A DNA stretch of 64,000 bases from Saccharicrinis aurantiacus. Its GTDB lineage: Bacteria > Bacteroidota > Bacteroidia > Bacteroidales > Marinilabiliaceae. The notes below the pieces were generated by a model. That model was not told where the DNA came from and ran no database searches. It worked only from the letters and a program-made list of their open reading frames with translations. This document shows positions 1 to 7,355 of the stretch, piece by piece (the stretch's first letter is position 1; each line of letters opens with the position of its first letter). The stretch is taken from positions 158,683 through 222,682 of the forward strand of contig NZ_LYBV02000002.1 in NCBI RefSeq assembly GCF_001660705.2. Reading direction: 5' to 3'. Both the position numbers and the translations under genes were made by a program.

Positions 1-169
1 TTTATAATTGGTATAGAAATCTTGAGTATATTATCAATTCTAACAGTTTTATATCAGAAGCGGTTTATTCTTTGTGAATAAATAAAAATCATTACTTTAG
101 CGCCCTTAAATATTAATAATATAACACTTACCTATCCCATTTATATGTAATTGTAATATTATTTAATCT

Positions 170-2047
170 ATGAAGTTTGTTTTACAAACAATCTTACTAA
201 CCACCCTTTTTATTATTGTTTCTGATAAGCTGTCGTCACAAGTTAGCAAAACTGATAGCCTAAAATATGCTATTTCAATTGCGGATGAAGATACTCTTAA
301 AGTAGAATTATACAGAGAAATGGCTCAGCACCTTACCTATAATTCATCTGATGAGGCTATAGAATATTATAAAAAATCTCTTGACTTAGCTACAGAGTTA
401 AATGATATCACAGGCATTGTTAATGCATCAGTAGGCTTAAGTCAAATTTATTCAATGAATGGAGAGTATAAGCAGTCGCTTGCCATACTTGATGATGCTA
501 CAAGTTTATCAGAAGGAAACTCAAGTCTGCTTGCTTTATGCCATAGTAATATTGCTGTTGATTATTACAATTTGGGTTACGAGAAACTCTTTGTTGATCA
601 TACTCAAATTGCCAGAAAGTATAACGAAGAGGCCAATGATAGTGTAGCGCTCAGCTATAATTTTAATAATATAGGATCTTATTATTTAGAGGTTAATAAA
701 AATGATAGTGCAATTATTTATTTGAATAAAGCGCTTACTTATATAGATGGTAAAACCGATAAATTATATGGATATATATATGATGGCCTTGGTACAGCCG
801 AAAAAAACCAAAAGAATTACAGTAAGGCATTATTTCATTACAAAAGAGCAAAGGCCTTTTTTGAGGAAGAACCTTCAGAGTATGAGGTGATAAAACAGCT
901 GCATATGATTGCCGAAGTAGAGTATGAAAGCGGAAGAATTTCATCAGCCTTTAGTTCCGCTAAAGAAGCTTTACAACGATCGGAAAAGCTTGGTAATTAT
1001 AAGCTTTTAAAAGAAAGTAGTGCTCTTCTCAGTAGTCTTTGTGAGCAAAATGGGTATTACCGCCGGTCACTCCTTTATGCGAGAAAAGAAAGGGCTTATA
1101 TTGATAGCCTAGATTTAAAAAATAATACGGAGTTAATAGATGCCTTGGGCACCAAGCATGCACTTGAACTGAATAAGCGTAATTTGCAGATCAGTGAAGA
1201 AATGAATAACCAGTTGTGGAAGCAACAGCAGTTTTTAATAGGTTTTAGTGTGTTAATAGTTCTGCTGCTATGTATGGTAGCAATTGGTTTTTATAAAAAG
1301 AATAAAGAGCATAATGTTAACCGTAACTTACTCATTGAACTTGATAAGTTAAACGATTCGATGCGTAAAATATTAGGTATAATTGGCCACGATTTGCGCG
1401 ATTCGATAGGTAATCTGAAGAACTTTACACAATTAATGCATCATAAATTACTTGACAATGAATCAATAGATGGCTTATTAAAAAAGTTTGTACCTATGGT
1501 TAATTCCACACATAATTTATTGGAGAATTTATTGTTGTGGTCGCAAAATAATACTCAAGGCTTTGAGCCCACGTGTCAGGATACTAATTCATATTCCTTA
1601 ATAAGCGATGCAATTAGTCATGTATCGCACCTAGCCAATACAAAGCATATTTGTATTATTAAAAAGGTAGATAATATTAATTTTTGTGGGGATAGGAATA
1701 TGTTACTTACCATATTGCGTAATCTATTAAGTAACTCTATTAAGTTTTCTGATCCGGATTCTATAATTAAGATATCGTGTGCTCTAAAAGCAGATAAAAT
1801 CAAATTTAGTGTTAGCGATAATGGAGTAGGAATGTCGAAATCACAGATAAATAGTATATTATCAAATGATAATCATAATTCAACCGCAGGCACTAGTGGC
1901 GAAATGGGCTCAGGCTTAGGTCTCTATTTTTGTTCTACTTTAATTGAAAAACACAGAGGATCTCTAAAAATAAAAAGTAAAAAAGGAGAGGGTAGTACTT
2001 TTTCTTTTGAAATTCCTTATAAAAGGAAAACTAAAGAATTAAAATAA
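170..2047 (+). CDS. TPR-containing membrane sensor histidine kinase
   Basis: A hybrid of a tetratricopeptide sensor and a histidine kinase, 625 aa. A hydrophobic signal segment (about residues 1-23) is followed by a periplasmic TPR array (about 40-330), recognisable from repeated aromatic/alanine helix pairs. One transmembrane helix lies at about 352-373. The kinase core follows: H-box with His407 in the motif GHDLRD, an N-box (NLLSNSIKFSD, near 520), G1 box (DNGVGMS, near 550) and G2 box (GSGLGLYF, near 581). There is no receiver domain. Its stop lies 6 nt from the stop of the convergent response regulator, which could be a partner, but pairing is inference. The ligand is unknown. Confidence 0.9.
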   Translation: MKFVLQTILLTTLFIIVSDKLSSQVSKTDSLKYAISIADEDTLKVELYREMAQHLTYNSSDEAIEYYKKSLDLATELNDITGIVNASVGLSQIYSMNGEYKQSLAILDDATSLSEGNSSLLALCHSNIAVDYYNLGYEKLFVDHTQIARKYNEEANDSVALSYNFNNIGSYYLEVNKNDSAIIYLNKALTYIDGKTDKLYGYIYDGLGTAEKNQKNYSKALFHYKRAKAFFEEEPSEYEVIKQLHMIAEVEYESGRISSAFSSAKEALQRSEKLGNYKLLKESSALLSSLCEQNGYYRRSLLYARKERAYIDSLDLKNNTELIDALGTKHALELNKRNLQISEEMNNQLWKQQQFLIGFSVLIVLLLCMVAIGFYKKNKEHNVNRNLLIELDKLNDSMRKILGIIGHDLRDSIGNLKNFTQLMHHKLLDNESIDGLLKKFVPMVNSTHNLLENLLLWSQNNTQGFEPTCQDTNSYSLISDAISHVSHLANTKHICIIKKVDNINFCGDRNMLLTILRNLLSNSIKFSDPDSIIKISCALKADKIKFSVSDNGVGMSKSQINSILSNDNHNSTAGTSGEMGSGLGLYFCSTLIEKHRGSLKIKSKKGEGSTFSFEIPYKRKTKELK

Positions 2048-2053
2048 ATACCA

Positions 2054-2431
2054 TTACATACTTCCACCTATTGCTTTCATTTCATATTCAATTTCTACCA
2101 TATTAAACGGTTTTCTAAAGCATTTCTTTAGTGTACCTTTATCAATAGCTTCGTCAATTTCTTTATTGTTATCAAAACCAGTAAGCATATAACAATAAAT
2201 TGAAGGATATTTAAGTTTTGCAGTGTTTATGAGTTCTATACCACTCATTCTAGCCATTCTAAAATCACTTACAATAACATTAATTTGTTTTTTAAACTCA
2301 GCTAATACCTCCAAAGCGTTACTGCCGCTATTAGCAGTGAAGACATTATACTTATTGCCTAAATTTATCTTGAATAATTGAAGATTAATAGGCTCATCAT
2401 CTACGTAAAGTATTCCTATAGAATTATTCAT
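2054..2431 (-). CDS. Single-domain response regulator (CheY-like receiver)
   Basis: A 125-aa receiver domain with no output domain. Acidic pair Asp11-Asp12, phospho-acceptor Asp56 (motif VSDFRM), Thr84 and Lys107 are all in the expected places for a functional receiver. It is the last gene of a three-gene operon (hydrolase, histidine kinase, receiver), beginning 11 nt after the kinase. It probably receives phosphate from that kinase and acts by protein-protein contact, since no DNA-binding or enzymatic domain is attached. The end of the gene converges on the TPR kinase gene. Confidence 0.9.
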   Translation of the reverse strand: MNNSIGILYVDDEPINLQLFKINLGNKYNVFTANSGSNALEVLAEFKKQINVIVSDFRMARMSGIELINTAKLKYPSIYCYMLTGFDNNKEIDEAIDKGTLKKCFRKPFNMVEIEYEMKAIGGSM

Positions 2432-2442
2432 ATTATGTGTTT

Positions 2443-3831
2443 TTATTGTGGAAGAGCAATAACAACAGTTGTGCCAATGTTAACTATTGAGTTAAACTCT
2501 ATGTTTCCTTTATGCTCTTTTATAATGTTATACGATATTGATAAGCCCAATCCTGTACCAACACCAGGTTCTTTTGTAGTGTAAAAGGGCGTTGTAATTT
2601 TGTGCAAATCTTTTTCACTGATTCCGCAACCATTATCTTTTATCGTTATTTCAATATTATTTTTGCATTTTTCCATATAAATATTGATTAAACCATTTTT
2701 ACTGATTGCTTGTACTGAATTGCAAATTATATTTAAAAACAATTGATGTAACTTTCCAACATTGCCTTTACATATTATAACCTTGCTATAGTTTTTTATA
2801 ATCTCAGTTTTAGATTTAATATGATACTGAAGTATTGATAAACAATTATCAATAATTTCATTTAAGTTACAATCCTCGTCAAACTTGTCATTTTGTCTAC
2901 TAAAGTTGCTTAGTCCTTGTACTATGTTTGCAGTTCTATCTATACCTTCTTTTATGCTATCCATAAGTATTTTTATGGTTTCATCATTCTCTAGTTTTTG
3001 ACCCTTAAAATGATTCTCAAGTCCAAAGTAGGCACCCATAATATAGTTTAGCGGATTATTAATTTCATGTGCAATACCCGCAGTTAAAATACCTAACGAT
3101 GCCATTTTATCAGCTTCAATTAATTTAGCCTGTGCTTCTTTTAGGTTTTTCATGGTGCATTTAAGTTCAGTGTTTTGTGTGTTTATTATTTCATTTTTTA
3201 GTATTAGATTTTGGTTCTTTTTATTTAATGCTGTATTGGTTGCCTGAAGTTTTGTGTTAACAAGCTTTAATTCTTTTTGATAATAAATACGTTCAAGTCT
3301 TCGCGATATAATATGAACGACCTTCTTAAGAATAGGAATTCTCTGTTCAAGGTCAGATGAGTTTGTATTAGTTGCAAATAAAAAATATCTATTTTTATGA
3401 ATCTCAGTTCTAAGAGAAATTAATCCAATACAACTAGAAGAAAACGTATTATATCCATCCTTAATTATAACAGATCCTGAGCCTTCAAAAAAGTGAAATT
3501 TAGTACCTGTATCTTCCTCTAATAAGTGCTGGGGAATATTAATATTTACATTAGAGTTCGAAATGTTATGTAGTTGAGAATATCCATCTACATAAATAAA
3601 TTCGTTATCCTTGTAATCATATAAGGCGGTCACAGGTAGATCTAAAAAAATTGAAATACACTCAAGTGCATCGCTTAAAAGTTGCTCAATTTCTCGAAAG
3701 TGACCAATTTCTTCAAATATCTTATTCAATAATAACGATTCCTCAACTTTAATAGAGAGGACTTCATTTTCATGCTCTAGTACCTTTAACTGAGCGCGAT
3801 GATCTGTTTTATTTTTCTTTAAGTCGGGCAT
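2443..3831 (-). CDS. Cytosolic sensor histidine kinase, GAF-like input plus coiled coil
   Basis: A 462-aa kinase with no membrane helix. An N-terminal coiled coil (about 12-35) leads into a GAF-like region (about 40-180), then a long coiled coil (about 185-243). The HisKA domain has phospho-acceptor His255 in the motif AHEINNPLNYIMG. The ATPase domain has an N-box (NIICNSVQAIS), G1 (DNGCGISEKD) and G2 (GTGLGLSISYNII). The input is therefore probably cytoplasmic. The gene starts 6 nt downstream of the hydrolase and is followed by the receiver gene, indicating one transcript and a likely kinase-receiver pair. Confidence 0.88.
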   Translation of the reverse strand: MPDLKKNKTDHRAQLKVLEHENEVLSIKVEESLLLNKIFEEIGHFREIEQLLSDALECISIFLDLPVTALYDYKDNEFIYVDGYSQLHNISNSNVNINIPQHLLEEDTGTKFHFFEGSGSVIIKDGYNTFSSSCIGLISLRTEIHKNRYFLFATNTNSSDLEQRIPILKKVVHIISRRLERIYYQKELKLVNTKLQATNTALNKKNQNLILKNEIINTQNTELKCTMKNLKEAQAKLIEADKMASLGILTAGIAHEINNPLNYIMGAYFGLENHFKGQKLENDETIKILMDSIKEGIDRTANIVQGLSNFSRQNDKFDEDCNLNEIIDNCLSILQYHIKSKTEIIKNYSKVIICKGNVGKLHQLFLNIICNSVQAISKNGLINIYMEKCKNNIEITIKDNGCGISEKDLHKITTPFYTTKEPGVGTGLGLSISYNIIKEHKGNIEFNSIVNIGTTVVIALPQ

Positions 3832-3837
3832 GGTTCA

Positions 3838-4653
3838 TTAAATAAAAGATTTAATATAGCTTGAAATTAACTCAGGTTCATCTTCCTGAATAAAGTGGCC
3901 TCCGGTTTTTATGGTAATTAGTTTGCTGGTTTTAATCTGGGTATGTAGCCTGTTACAAATAGCTTTGCTTAGGTATATATCAGCTTTACCTCTTATAATT
4001 AATGTTGGGATAGTTAATTCTGATATTTGCTCGTCTATTTCTATTAAGTCTTTAGTATTTAAATTCTTAATAAATTGCAAAACGCTTTTTCTACCATCAA
4101 TATTTTTTAGGGGTAACGAAAAGAGGGCTAGTAATTCATTACTTAGGTTGTTTTTGTAGTATAATCCTCGTTTTATAACTAAGCTTAACATACCCATATC
4201 AAGAACAGATATAATTAACTGTCTGATAATAGGTATACGCATTGAAATAATAGGTTGTACTGGCCAATAGTTATAACCAATTGAATTAATTAATACGAGT
4301 TTAGAAAAATATTTAGGATAGTTTACTGCTAGTATTTGCCCAATTCCACCACCAACATCATGGCAGACTAATATGATCTTTTGAAGCTTTAGCTTGCTGC
4401 AAAATGTATGAATAATTTGAGCTTGTTTTTTAAGAGAAAGATCTTGATGAAATGCTTTATCAGAGAATCCACAGCCTAATAAGTCAATAGTAATTACATC
4501 ATTTCTGGCTGCAAATGAAGGAGCAATGTTTCTCCAAATAAAAGAATAAGTAACAATACCATGTATGAACAAAATAGTTTGTCCTTCACCTTGTCTTTTA
4601 TAGGCAATTTTATTTTCGCCGACATGTAGGTATTGATAATTAATTAAGTCCAT
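3838..4653 (-). CDS. Alpha/beta hydrolase with Asp nucleophile (haloalkane dehalogenase/epoxide hydrolase-like)
   Basis: A 271-aa alpha/beta-hydrolase. Visible features are the oxyanion-hole HGIV near residue 31, a nucleophile elbow CHDVGGG with Asp99 in place of serine, a candidate acid Asp225 and catalytic His253 (GGHFIQEDEPE). An aspartate nucleophile is characteristic of haloalkane dehalogenases and epoxide hydrolases, as opposed to serine esterases, so a dehalogenase- or epoxide-hydrolase-like reaction is the best guess. The substrate is unknown. It is the first gene of the operon with the cytosolic kinase and receiver, an uncommon combination. The first in-frame ATG fits the usual family start. 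Confidence 0.8.
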   Translation of the reverse strand: MDLINYQYLHVGENKIAYKRQGEGQTILFIHGIVTYSFIWRNIAPSFAARNDVITIDLLGCGFSDKAFHQDLSLKKQAQIIHTFCSKLKLQKIILVCHDVGGGIGQILAVNYPKYFSKLVLINSIGYNYWPVQPIISMRIPIIRQLIISVLDMGMLSLVIKRGLYYKNNLSNELLALFSLPLKNIDGRKSVLQFIKNLNTKDLIEIDEQISELTIPTLIIRGKADIYLSKAICNRLHTQIKTSKLITIKTGGHFIQEDEPELISSYIKSFI

Positions 4654-4862
4654 CCTATTTAGGTTAGTTTTATTCTAAATAAGTTAGTGAACTTTAGATA
4701 CTTGTCAAAATTTAATTAGAGTTAAAAGTATTTTCTATTATTCATGAGACGTTATTTGGTTGGTTGTATGCCGTTTAGATAGAGTGTATTATATGCTTTT
4801 TGGGAGGTATGTATGTTGGTATTCAGTGGTTTAAGTGAGTGGAGGTAGCGTGCAATTAGCAG

Positions 4863-5297
4863 TTATATAATCGAGTGACTATTATCTTCTTTTTTAATTA
4901 TTTTACTGATTATGTTTAAAATAAAAGGTGGAATCTTTATAGGTAAGCGGCTTGTTGCATCTGCAAATACAACAGTTGATTTAGCCATTGAGATAATTTC
5001 TTTACTCTCGTTATAAATTTTAAACTCAAACTCAAACCTCACTTTCGGAATTTCCTTAATAGTGGTTTTTATGTTGATTAACTCATCGTAGTGAGCCGGC
5101 TTTTTATATTTTATATCAAAAGAGATTACAGGTAGCATCACATTATTCTCTTCTAAATAACTGTCGTGTAAACCTATTTCCCTGAGTAGTTCAGTTCGAG
5201 CTTGGTGACAATAACTTACATAGTTGGCATGATATACATAACCCATTTGATCTACCTCGCCATAACGTGGCCGAAGTTGCATTGTGTGTGAAATCAT
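4863..5297 (-). CDS. Hotdog-fold acyl-CoA thioesterase (YbgC/FadM type)
   Basis: A 144-aa 4HBT hotdog thioesterase. The family signature RYGEVDQMGYVYHANY contains the catalytic Asp, and the following helix and strands (SYCHQARTELLREIGL, then ISFDIKYKKPAHYDEL) match YbgC/FadM proteins, which hydrolyse short or long acyl-CoA. I place the start at the ATG ending at 5297, or possibly 15 nt later. The reading frame is open up to 5420, but the longer form would translate through a hairpin at 5318-5346 and overlap the DUF5320 gene with residues that do not resemble the family. It stands alone downstream of the metal-cluster operon. Confidence 0.85.
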   Translation of the reverse strand: MISHTMQLRPRYGEVDQMGYVYHANYVSYCHQARTELLREIGLHDSYLEENNVMLPVISFDIKYKKPAHYDELINIKTTIKEIPKVRFEFEFKIYNESKEIISMAKSTVVFADATSRLPIKIPPFILNIISKIIKKEDNSHSII

Positions 5298-5317
5298 AGT
5301 AGTTGTAATAATTGATG

Positions 5318-5346
5318 AACCCAACCTATAATTTATAAGTTGGGTT
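5318..5346 (-). terminator. Hairpin between the DUF5320 operon and the thioesterase
   Basis: Two 14-nt arms (5318-5331 and 5333-5346) pair at 13 of 14 positions around a minimal loop, with AACCCAAC opposite GTTGGGTT. It begins 7 nt after the DUF5320 stop and ends 20 nt before the thioesterase ATG. The minus-strand sequence after it is only moderately T-rich. It may be a weak terminator, an attenuator or an mRNA-end stabiliser. Confidence 0.55.
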
Positions 5347-5352
5347 AGAGTT

Positions 5353-5556
5353 TTAAGCTTCGTGATGTTTATGTCCACAGCCTTTGCCATGTTTAGAATG
5401 ACCGCCTTTGTGCTGACCATGTTTTTCTTTGCAGCATTTCTTTTTTCCTTCGTGCTTATCCGAAGCCAATCGTAAATTCTCAGGATTACATCTTCCTAAT
5501 CCTTGTCCTGTTTGTGGCCCCATACCTTTAGGGCCTCTTCCGTTACATTGTGGCAT
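5353..5556 (-). CDS. DUF5320-type small Gly/His/Cys-rich protein
   Basis: A 67-aa protein starting MPQCNGRGPKGMGPQTGQGLGRC, shown here only to its motif logic: MPxxxGxGPxGxGPxTGxGxGxC, the hallmark of DUF5320 proteins that accompany NifX-like genes. The C-terminal half is packed with His, Lys and Cys (CC, GHSKHGKGCGHKHHE), suggesting metal binding. It follows the NifX-like gene by 2 nt and is the third gene of the DUF134 operon. The exact function of the family is not known; a metal-handling or Fe-S cofactor role is inferred from composition and neighbours. Confidence 0.8.
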   Translation of the reverse strand: MPQCNGRGPKGMGPQTGQGLGRCNPENLRLASDKHEGKKKCCKEKHGQHKGGHSKHGKGCGHKHHEA

Positions 5557-5558
5557 AA

Positions 5559-5873
5559 CTATTTAATTTTGTTTATTATTTGAGTAATGGTTTCTTCCGT
5601 ATTGGGTAATATTATCATTTGTATGTTAGCTTTATCAAGCAGCTCTTTTACCTTAGACCCAAAGTCGCCCGATATTACTTTAGAAGCTTTTAGGTCAATT
5701 ATTTTATCAACTACAGTATCACCAATGCATGTTGCATTGTTATTACTGGTATTGCTTATAAATTGTGCAGTTCTAGTATCAGTGTTATACACGCAAAAAT
5801 ATTGAGCACGTGCAAAACGTTTGTCAAATACCGCATCTGTATTATCTCCCGTTGAGGTAATTATAATATTCAT
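5559..5873 (-). CDS. NifX/NafY-like dinitrogenase cofactor-binding family protein
   Basis: A 104-aa single-domain protein of the NifX/NifB-C-terminal family (PF02579): start MNIIITSTGDNTDAVFDKRF, a central GDTVVDKIIDLKASKVISGDFG and an end ELLDKANIQMIILPNTEETI, the typical alpha/beta RNase-H-like fold. Nitrogenase proteins of this family bind FeMo-cofactor or precursors. Outside nif clusters the members are of unknown role but recur with DUF134 and DUF5320 genes, as here (3 nt downstream of DUF134 and 2 nt upstream of DUF5320). No nif genes are seen in the window, so a nitrogen-fixation role is not implied. Confidence 0.85.
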   Translation of the reverse strand: MNIIITSTGDNTDAVFDKRFARAQYFCVYNTDTRTAQFISNTSNNNATCIGDTVVDKIIDLKASKVISGDFGSKVKELLDKANIQMIILPNTEETITQIINKIK

Positions 5874-5876
5874 AGC

Positions 5877-6281
5877 TTATTTTTTAATGGATTCAATATT
5901 AGTGGAGCTGCACAAAGCACAATTTTGGCTATTCGCCGATGGAGGAATGGTAAATCGAGCATGGCAGTCATTACATAAGTGCCAACTTTCATCCATTTCG
6001 GCATTTCCATAAACAGTCTTAATTTCTCTAGTTTCCACTAAAGCTTGAGCCATCTTTCTACGGGCACTTTCGTAGATGCGCGCAAAGGTAGCCCTTGAAA
6101 CATTCATAAGTTCCGAGGCTTCCTTGTGGTTCATCATATCGTAATCAGCCAGTTTTAATGCTTCATATTCTTCATATAGTAACTCTATGGCTGTGGCCGA
6201 TGAGTTTGATGTTCCGTAAGGTTTAAAACCCCTAAACTTTGGTGGAGCAACTACTTTTCTGAGTCTTCTTTGACGTGGCAT
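5877..6281 (-). CDS. DUF134 family predicted DNA-binding protein with zinc ribbon
   Basis: A 134-aa DUF134 protein. The basic N-terminus (MPRQRRLRKV) and family motif ELLYEEYEALKLADYDMMNHKEAS precede a sigma-70 region-4-like helix-turn-helix (ASELMNVSRATFARIYESARRKMAQAL is the helical span, about 56-82). The C-terminus carries four cysteines as CxxC pairs (CNDC near 103 and CALC near 121), a probable zinc ribbon. First gene of the DUF134/NifX/DUF5320 operon. Its promoter is bracketed by two palindromes (6306-6349), which makes autoregulation by this protein a reasonable but unproven inference. Confidence 0.85.
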   Translation of the reverse strand: MPRQRRLRKVVAPPKFRGFKPYGTSNSSATAIELLYEEYEALKLADYDMMNHKEASELMNVSRATFARIYESARRKMAQALVETREIKTVYGNAEMDESWHLCNDCHARFTIPPSANSQNCALCSSTNIESIKK

Positions 6282-6305
6282 TTATTCAACAATCAAAAGT
6301 TTAAT

Positions 6306-6349
6306 TGAGAATATTCTCACTACAAACATAATGAGAATATTCTCATTAT
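6306..6349 (-). promoter_or_regulatory. Twin palindromic operator around the DUF134 operon -7 box
   Basis: The palindrome TGAGAATATTCTCA occurs twice, at 6306-6319 and, extended to a perfect 22-bp palindrome, at 6328-6349. Their centres are 26 bp apart. Between and partly under them on the minus strand is TATGTTTG (6323-6330), matching the Bacteroidota -7 consensus TAnnTTTG. No clear -33 TTG is present. The DUF134 start codon is 25 nt from the nearer palindrome. The geometry suggests a regulator bound on both sides of the -7 element. Confidence 0.65.
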
Positions 6350-6420
6350 AAAATATAATTGAATAAATTTTAATAAAAAAGGTGAGTGAATTAAGTTTGA
6401 TTAGATTGTTTTAAAAGAAA

Positions 6421-6455
6421 AAAGGCACAAAGAACTGCTAGAGTTTTGTGCCTTT
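6421..6455 (-). terminator. Rho-independent terminator of the XRE-S24 gene
   Basis: A perfect 11-bp stem (6421-6431 AAAGGCACAAA with 6445-6455 TTTGTGCCTTT) encloses a 13-nt loop. On the minus strand it is followed by a T-rich run. It lies 27 nt after the stop codon of the XRE-S24 gene, so it should end that transcript and insulate the DUF134 promoter. Confidence 0.8.
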
Positions 6456-6481
6456 AAAATGATGTATTATCAATTGTTGAC

Positions 6482-7195
6482 TTAAGAGTCAATGTCGAAC
6501 TTATTGTAAGTTTCAAATTGCCATATTTCAAGTACTTCTTTAATATGCAGTTCGTAGGGTTTGTATAATCTGTTGGTCGAAACCAACTGAAAGTTTTGTT
6601 TGGTGTCGAGCTGATTGTAAACCAGTTTAAACACAATACCCTCGTCTTTTGTAACGATTACACAAGGCGTGGCATCCTTAATATTTTCCCAATCCTGAAT
6701 ATACGAACATGTAACCCAAGTTCCTTCAGGAACAGGCAGCATAGAATCTCCTTGTATCTGAAAAGTGCGGTAAGTTTTATCTTTAGGTAAAAATGGAATA
6801 GAGAATTTATCTAATGATTCAATATATTCTAAATCGCCAAAGCCGTTGGTATAGCCTGCTTGTGCCTTAATAGGTACTACTTCTATATTCTCGTCACCTT
6901 CTTCGTTTACCGATATGGTAAGTAAACGCAATTTTTTACCAGTAATATCAATATCAAAACCTTGTTCAATTTGCGATAACTGAAATTCCGATAGTGCTTT
7001 TAGGTTATATCTGAGGATGGCATCAACCGACATGTCGAAATATTCAGCAAATCGAATCAGTACTCTAAAGGGTGGCTGAATATTTTTTTCGTACCCCGCT
7101 AAACTGGTTCTAGTTAGCTCTAATTCTTTGGCTAAAGCAGCTTGCGAAAGCTTCTTTCTATTGCGTAGGTACTTAATATTGGTGGGAAAAAACAT
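6482..7195 (-). CDS. XRE-S24 self-cleaving repressor (LexA/CI-like)
   Basis: A 237-aa repressor. An XRE helix-turn-helix occupies about residues 6-60 (LSQAALAKELELTRTSLAGYE). The C-terminal S24 peptidase domain has catalytic Ser151 (QIQGDSMLP) and Lys190 (GIVFKLVY). An Ala113-Gly114 pair lies 37 residues before the serine, the spacing expected of a LexA/UmuD-type self-cleavage site. Transcribed divergently from the Y-family polymerase and dnaE genes, so it most likely represses them and itself until RecA-stimulated autoproteolysis after DNA damage. That regulation is inference from family and layout. Confidence 0.88.
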   Translation of the reverse strand: MFFPTNIKYLRNRKKLSQAALAKELELTRTSLAGYEKNIQPPFRVLIRFAEYFDMSVDAILRYNLKALSEFQLSQIEQGFDIDITGKKLRLLTISVNEEGDENIEVVPIKAQAGYTNGFGDLEYIESLDKFSIPFLPKDKTYRTFQIQGDSMLPVPEGTWVTCSYIQDWENIKDATPCVIVTKDEGIVFKLVYNQLDTKQNFQLVSTNRLYKPYELHIKEVLEIWQFETYNKFDIDS

Positions 7196-7255
7196 CGTAT
7201 TTATTTGTCTAAAATTTTTATGAATCAGTATGTCTTAAAAATCAACATAATGCTG

Positions 7256-7333
7256 CAAATATACACATGTGCACTGTGTTAAAAAAGTGAATACTCTGTC
7301 AAATATAAGAATTATTGCTTAAATTATTGACAG
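7256..7333. promoter_or_regulatory. Divergent promoter/operator region of the mutasome genes
   Basis: Two minus-strand -7-like boxes TATATTTG lie at 7256-7263 and 7300-7307, either of which could serve the S24 repressor gene. Next to the first is an interrupted palindrome, ACACA-N7-TGTGT (7263-7279). A second inverted repeat, CTGTCAA (7296-7302) and TTGACAG (7327-7333), overlaps the other. These are candidate operators for the S24 repressor. No confident plus-strand -7 box for the polymerase gene was found. Confidence 0.4.
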
Positions 7334-7355
7334 AAAGTTTACGAAATAGTCGACA

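Noticed and set aside
5298..5420. Longer start for the thioesterase gene (185 aa)
   Set aside because: The extra residues are unlike the hotdog family, would be translated through the hairpin at 5318-5346 and overlap the DUF5320 gene, so the ATG at 5297 is preferred.
5559..5873. Nitrogen fixation role for the NifX-like protein
   Set aside because: No nif genes are nearby; the DUF134/NifX-like/DUF5320 group occurs in many organisms that do not fix nitrogen.
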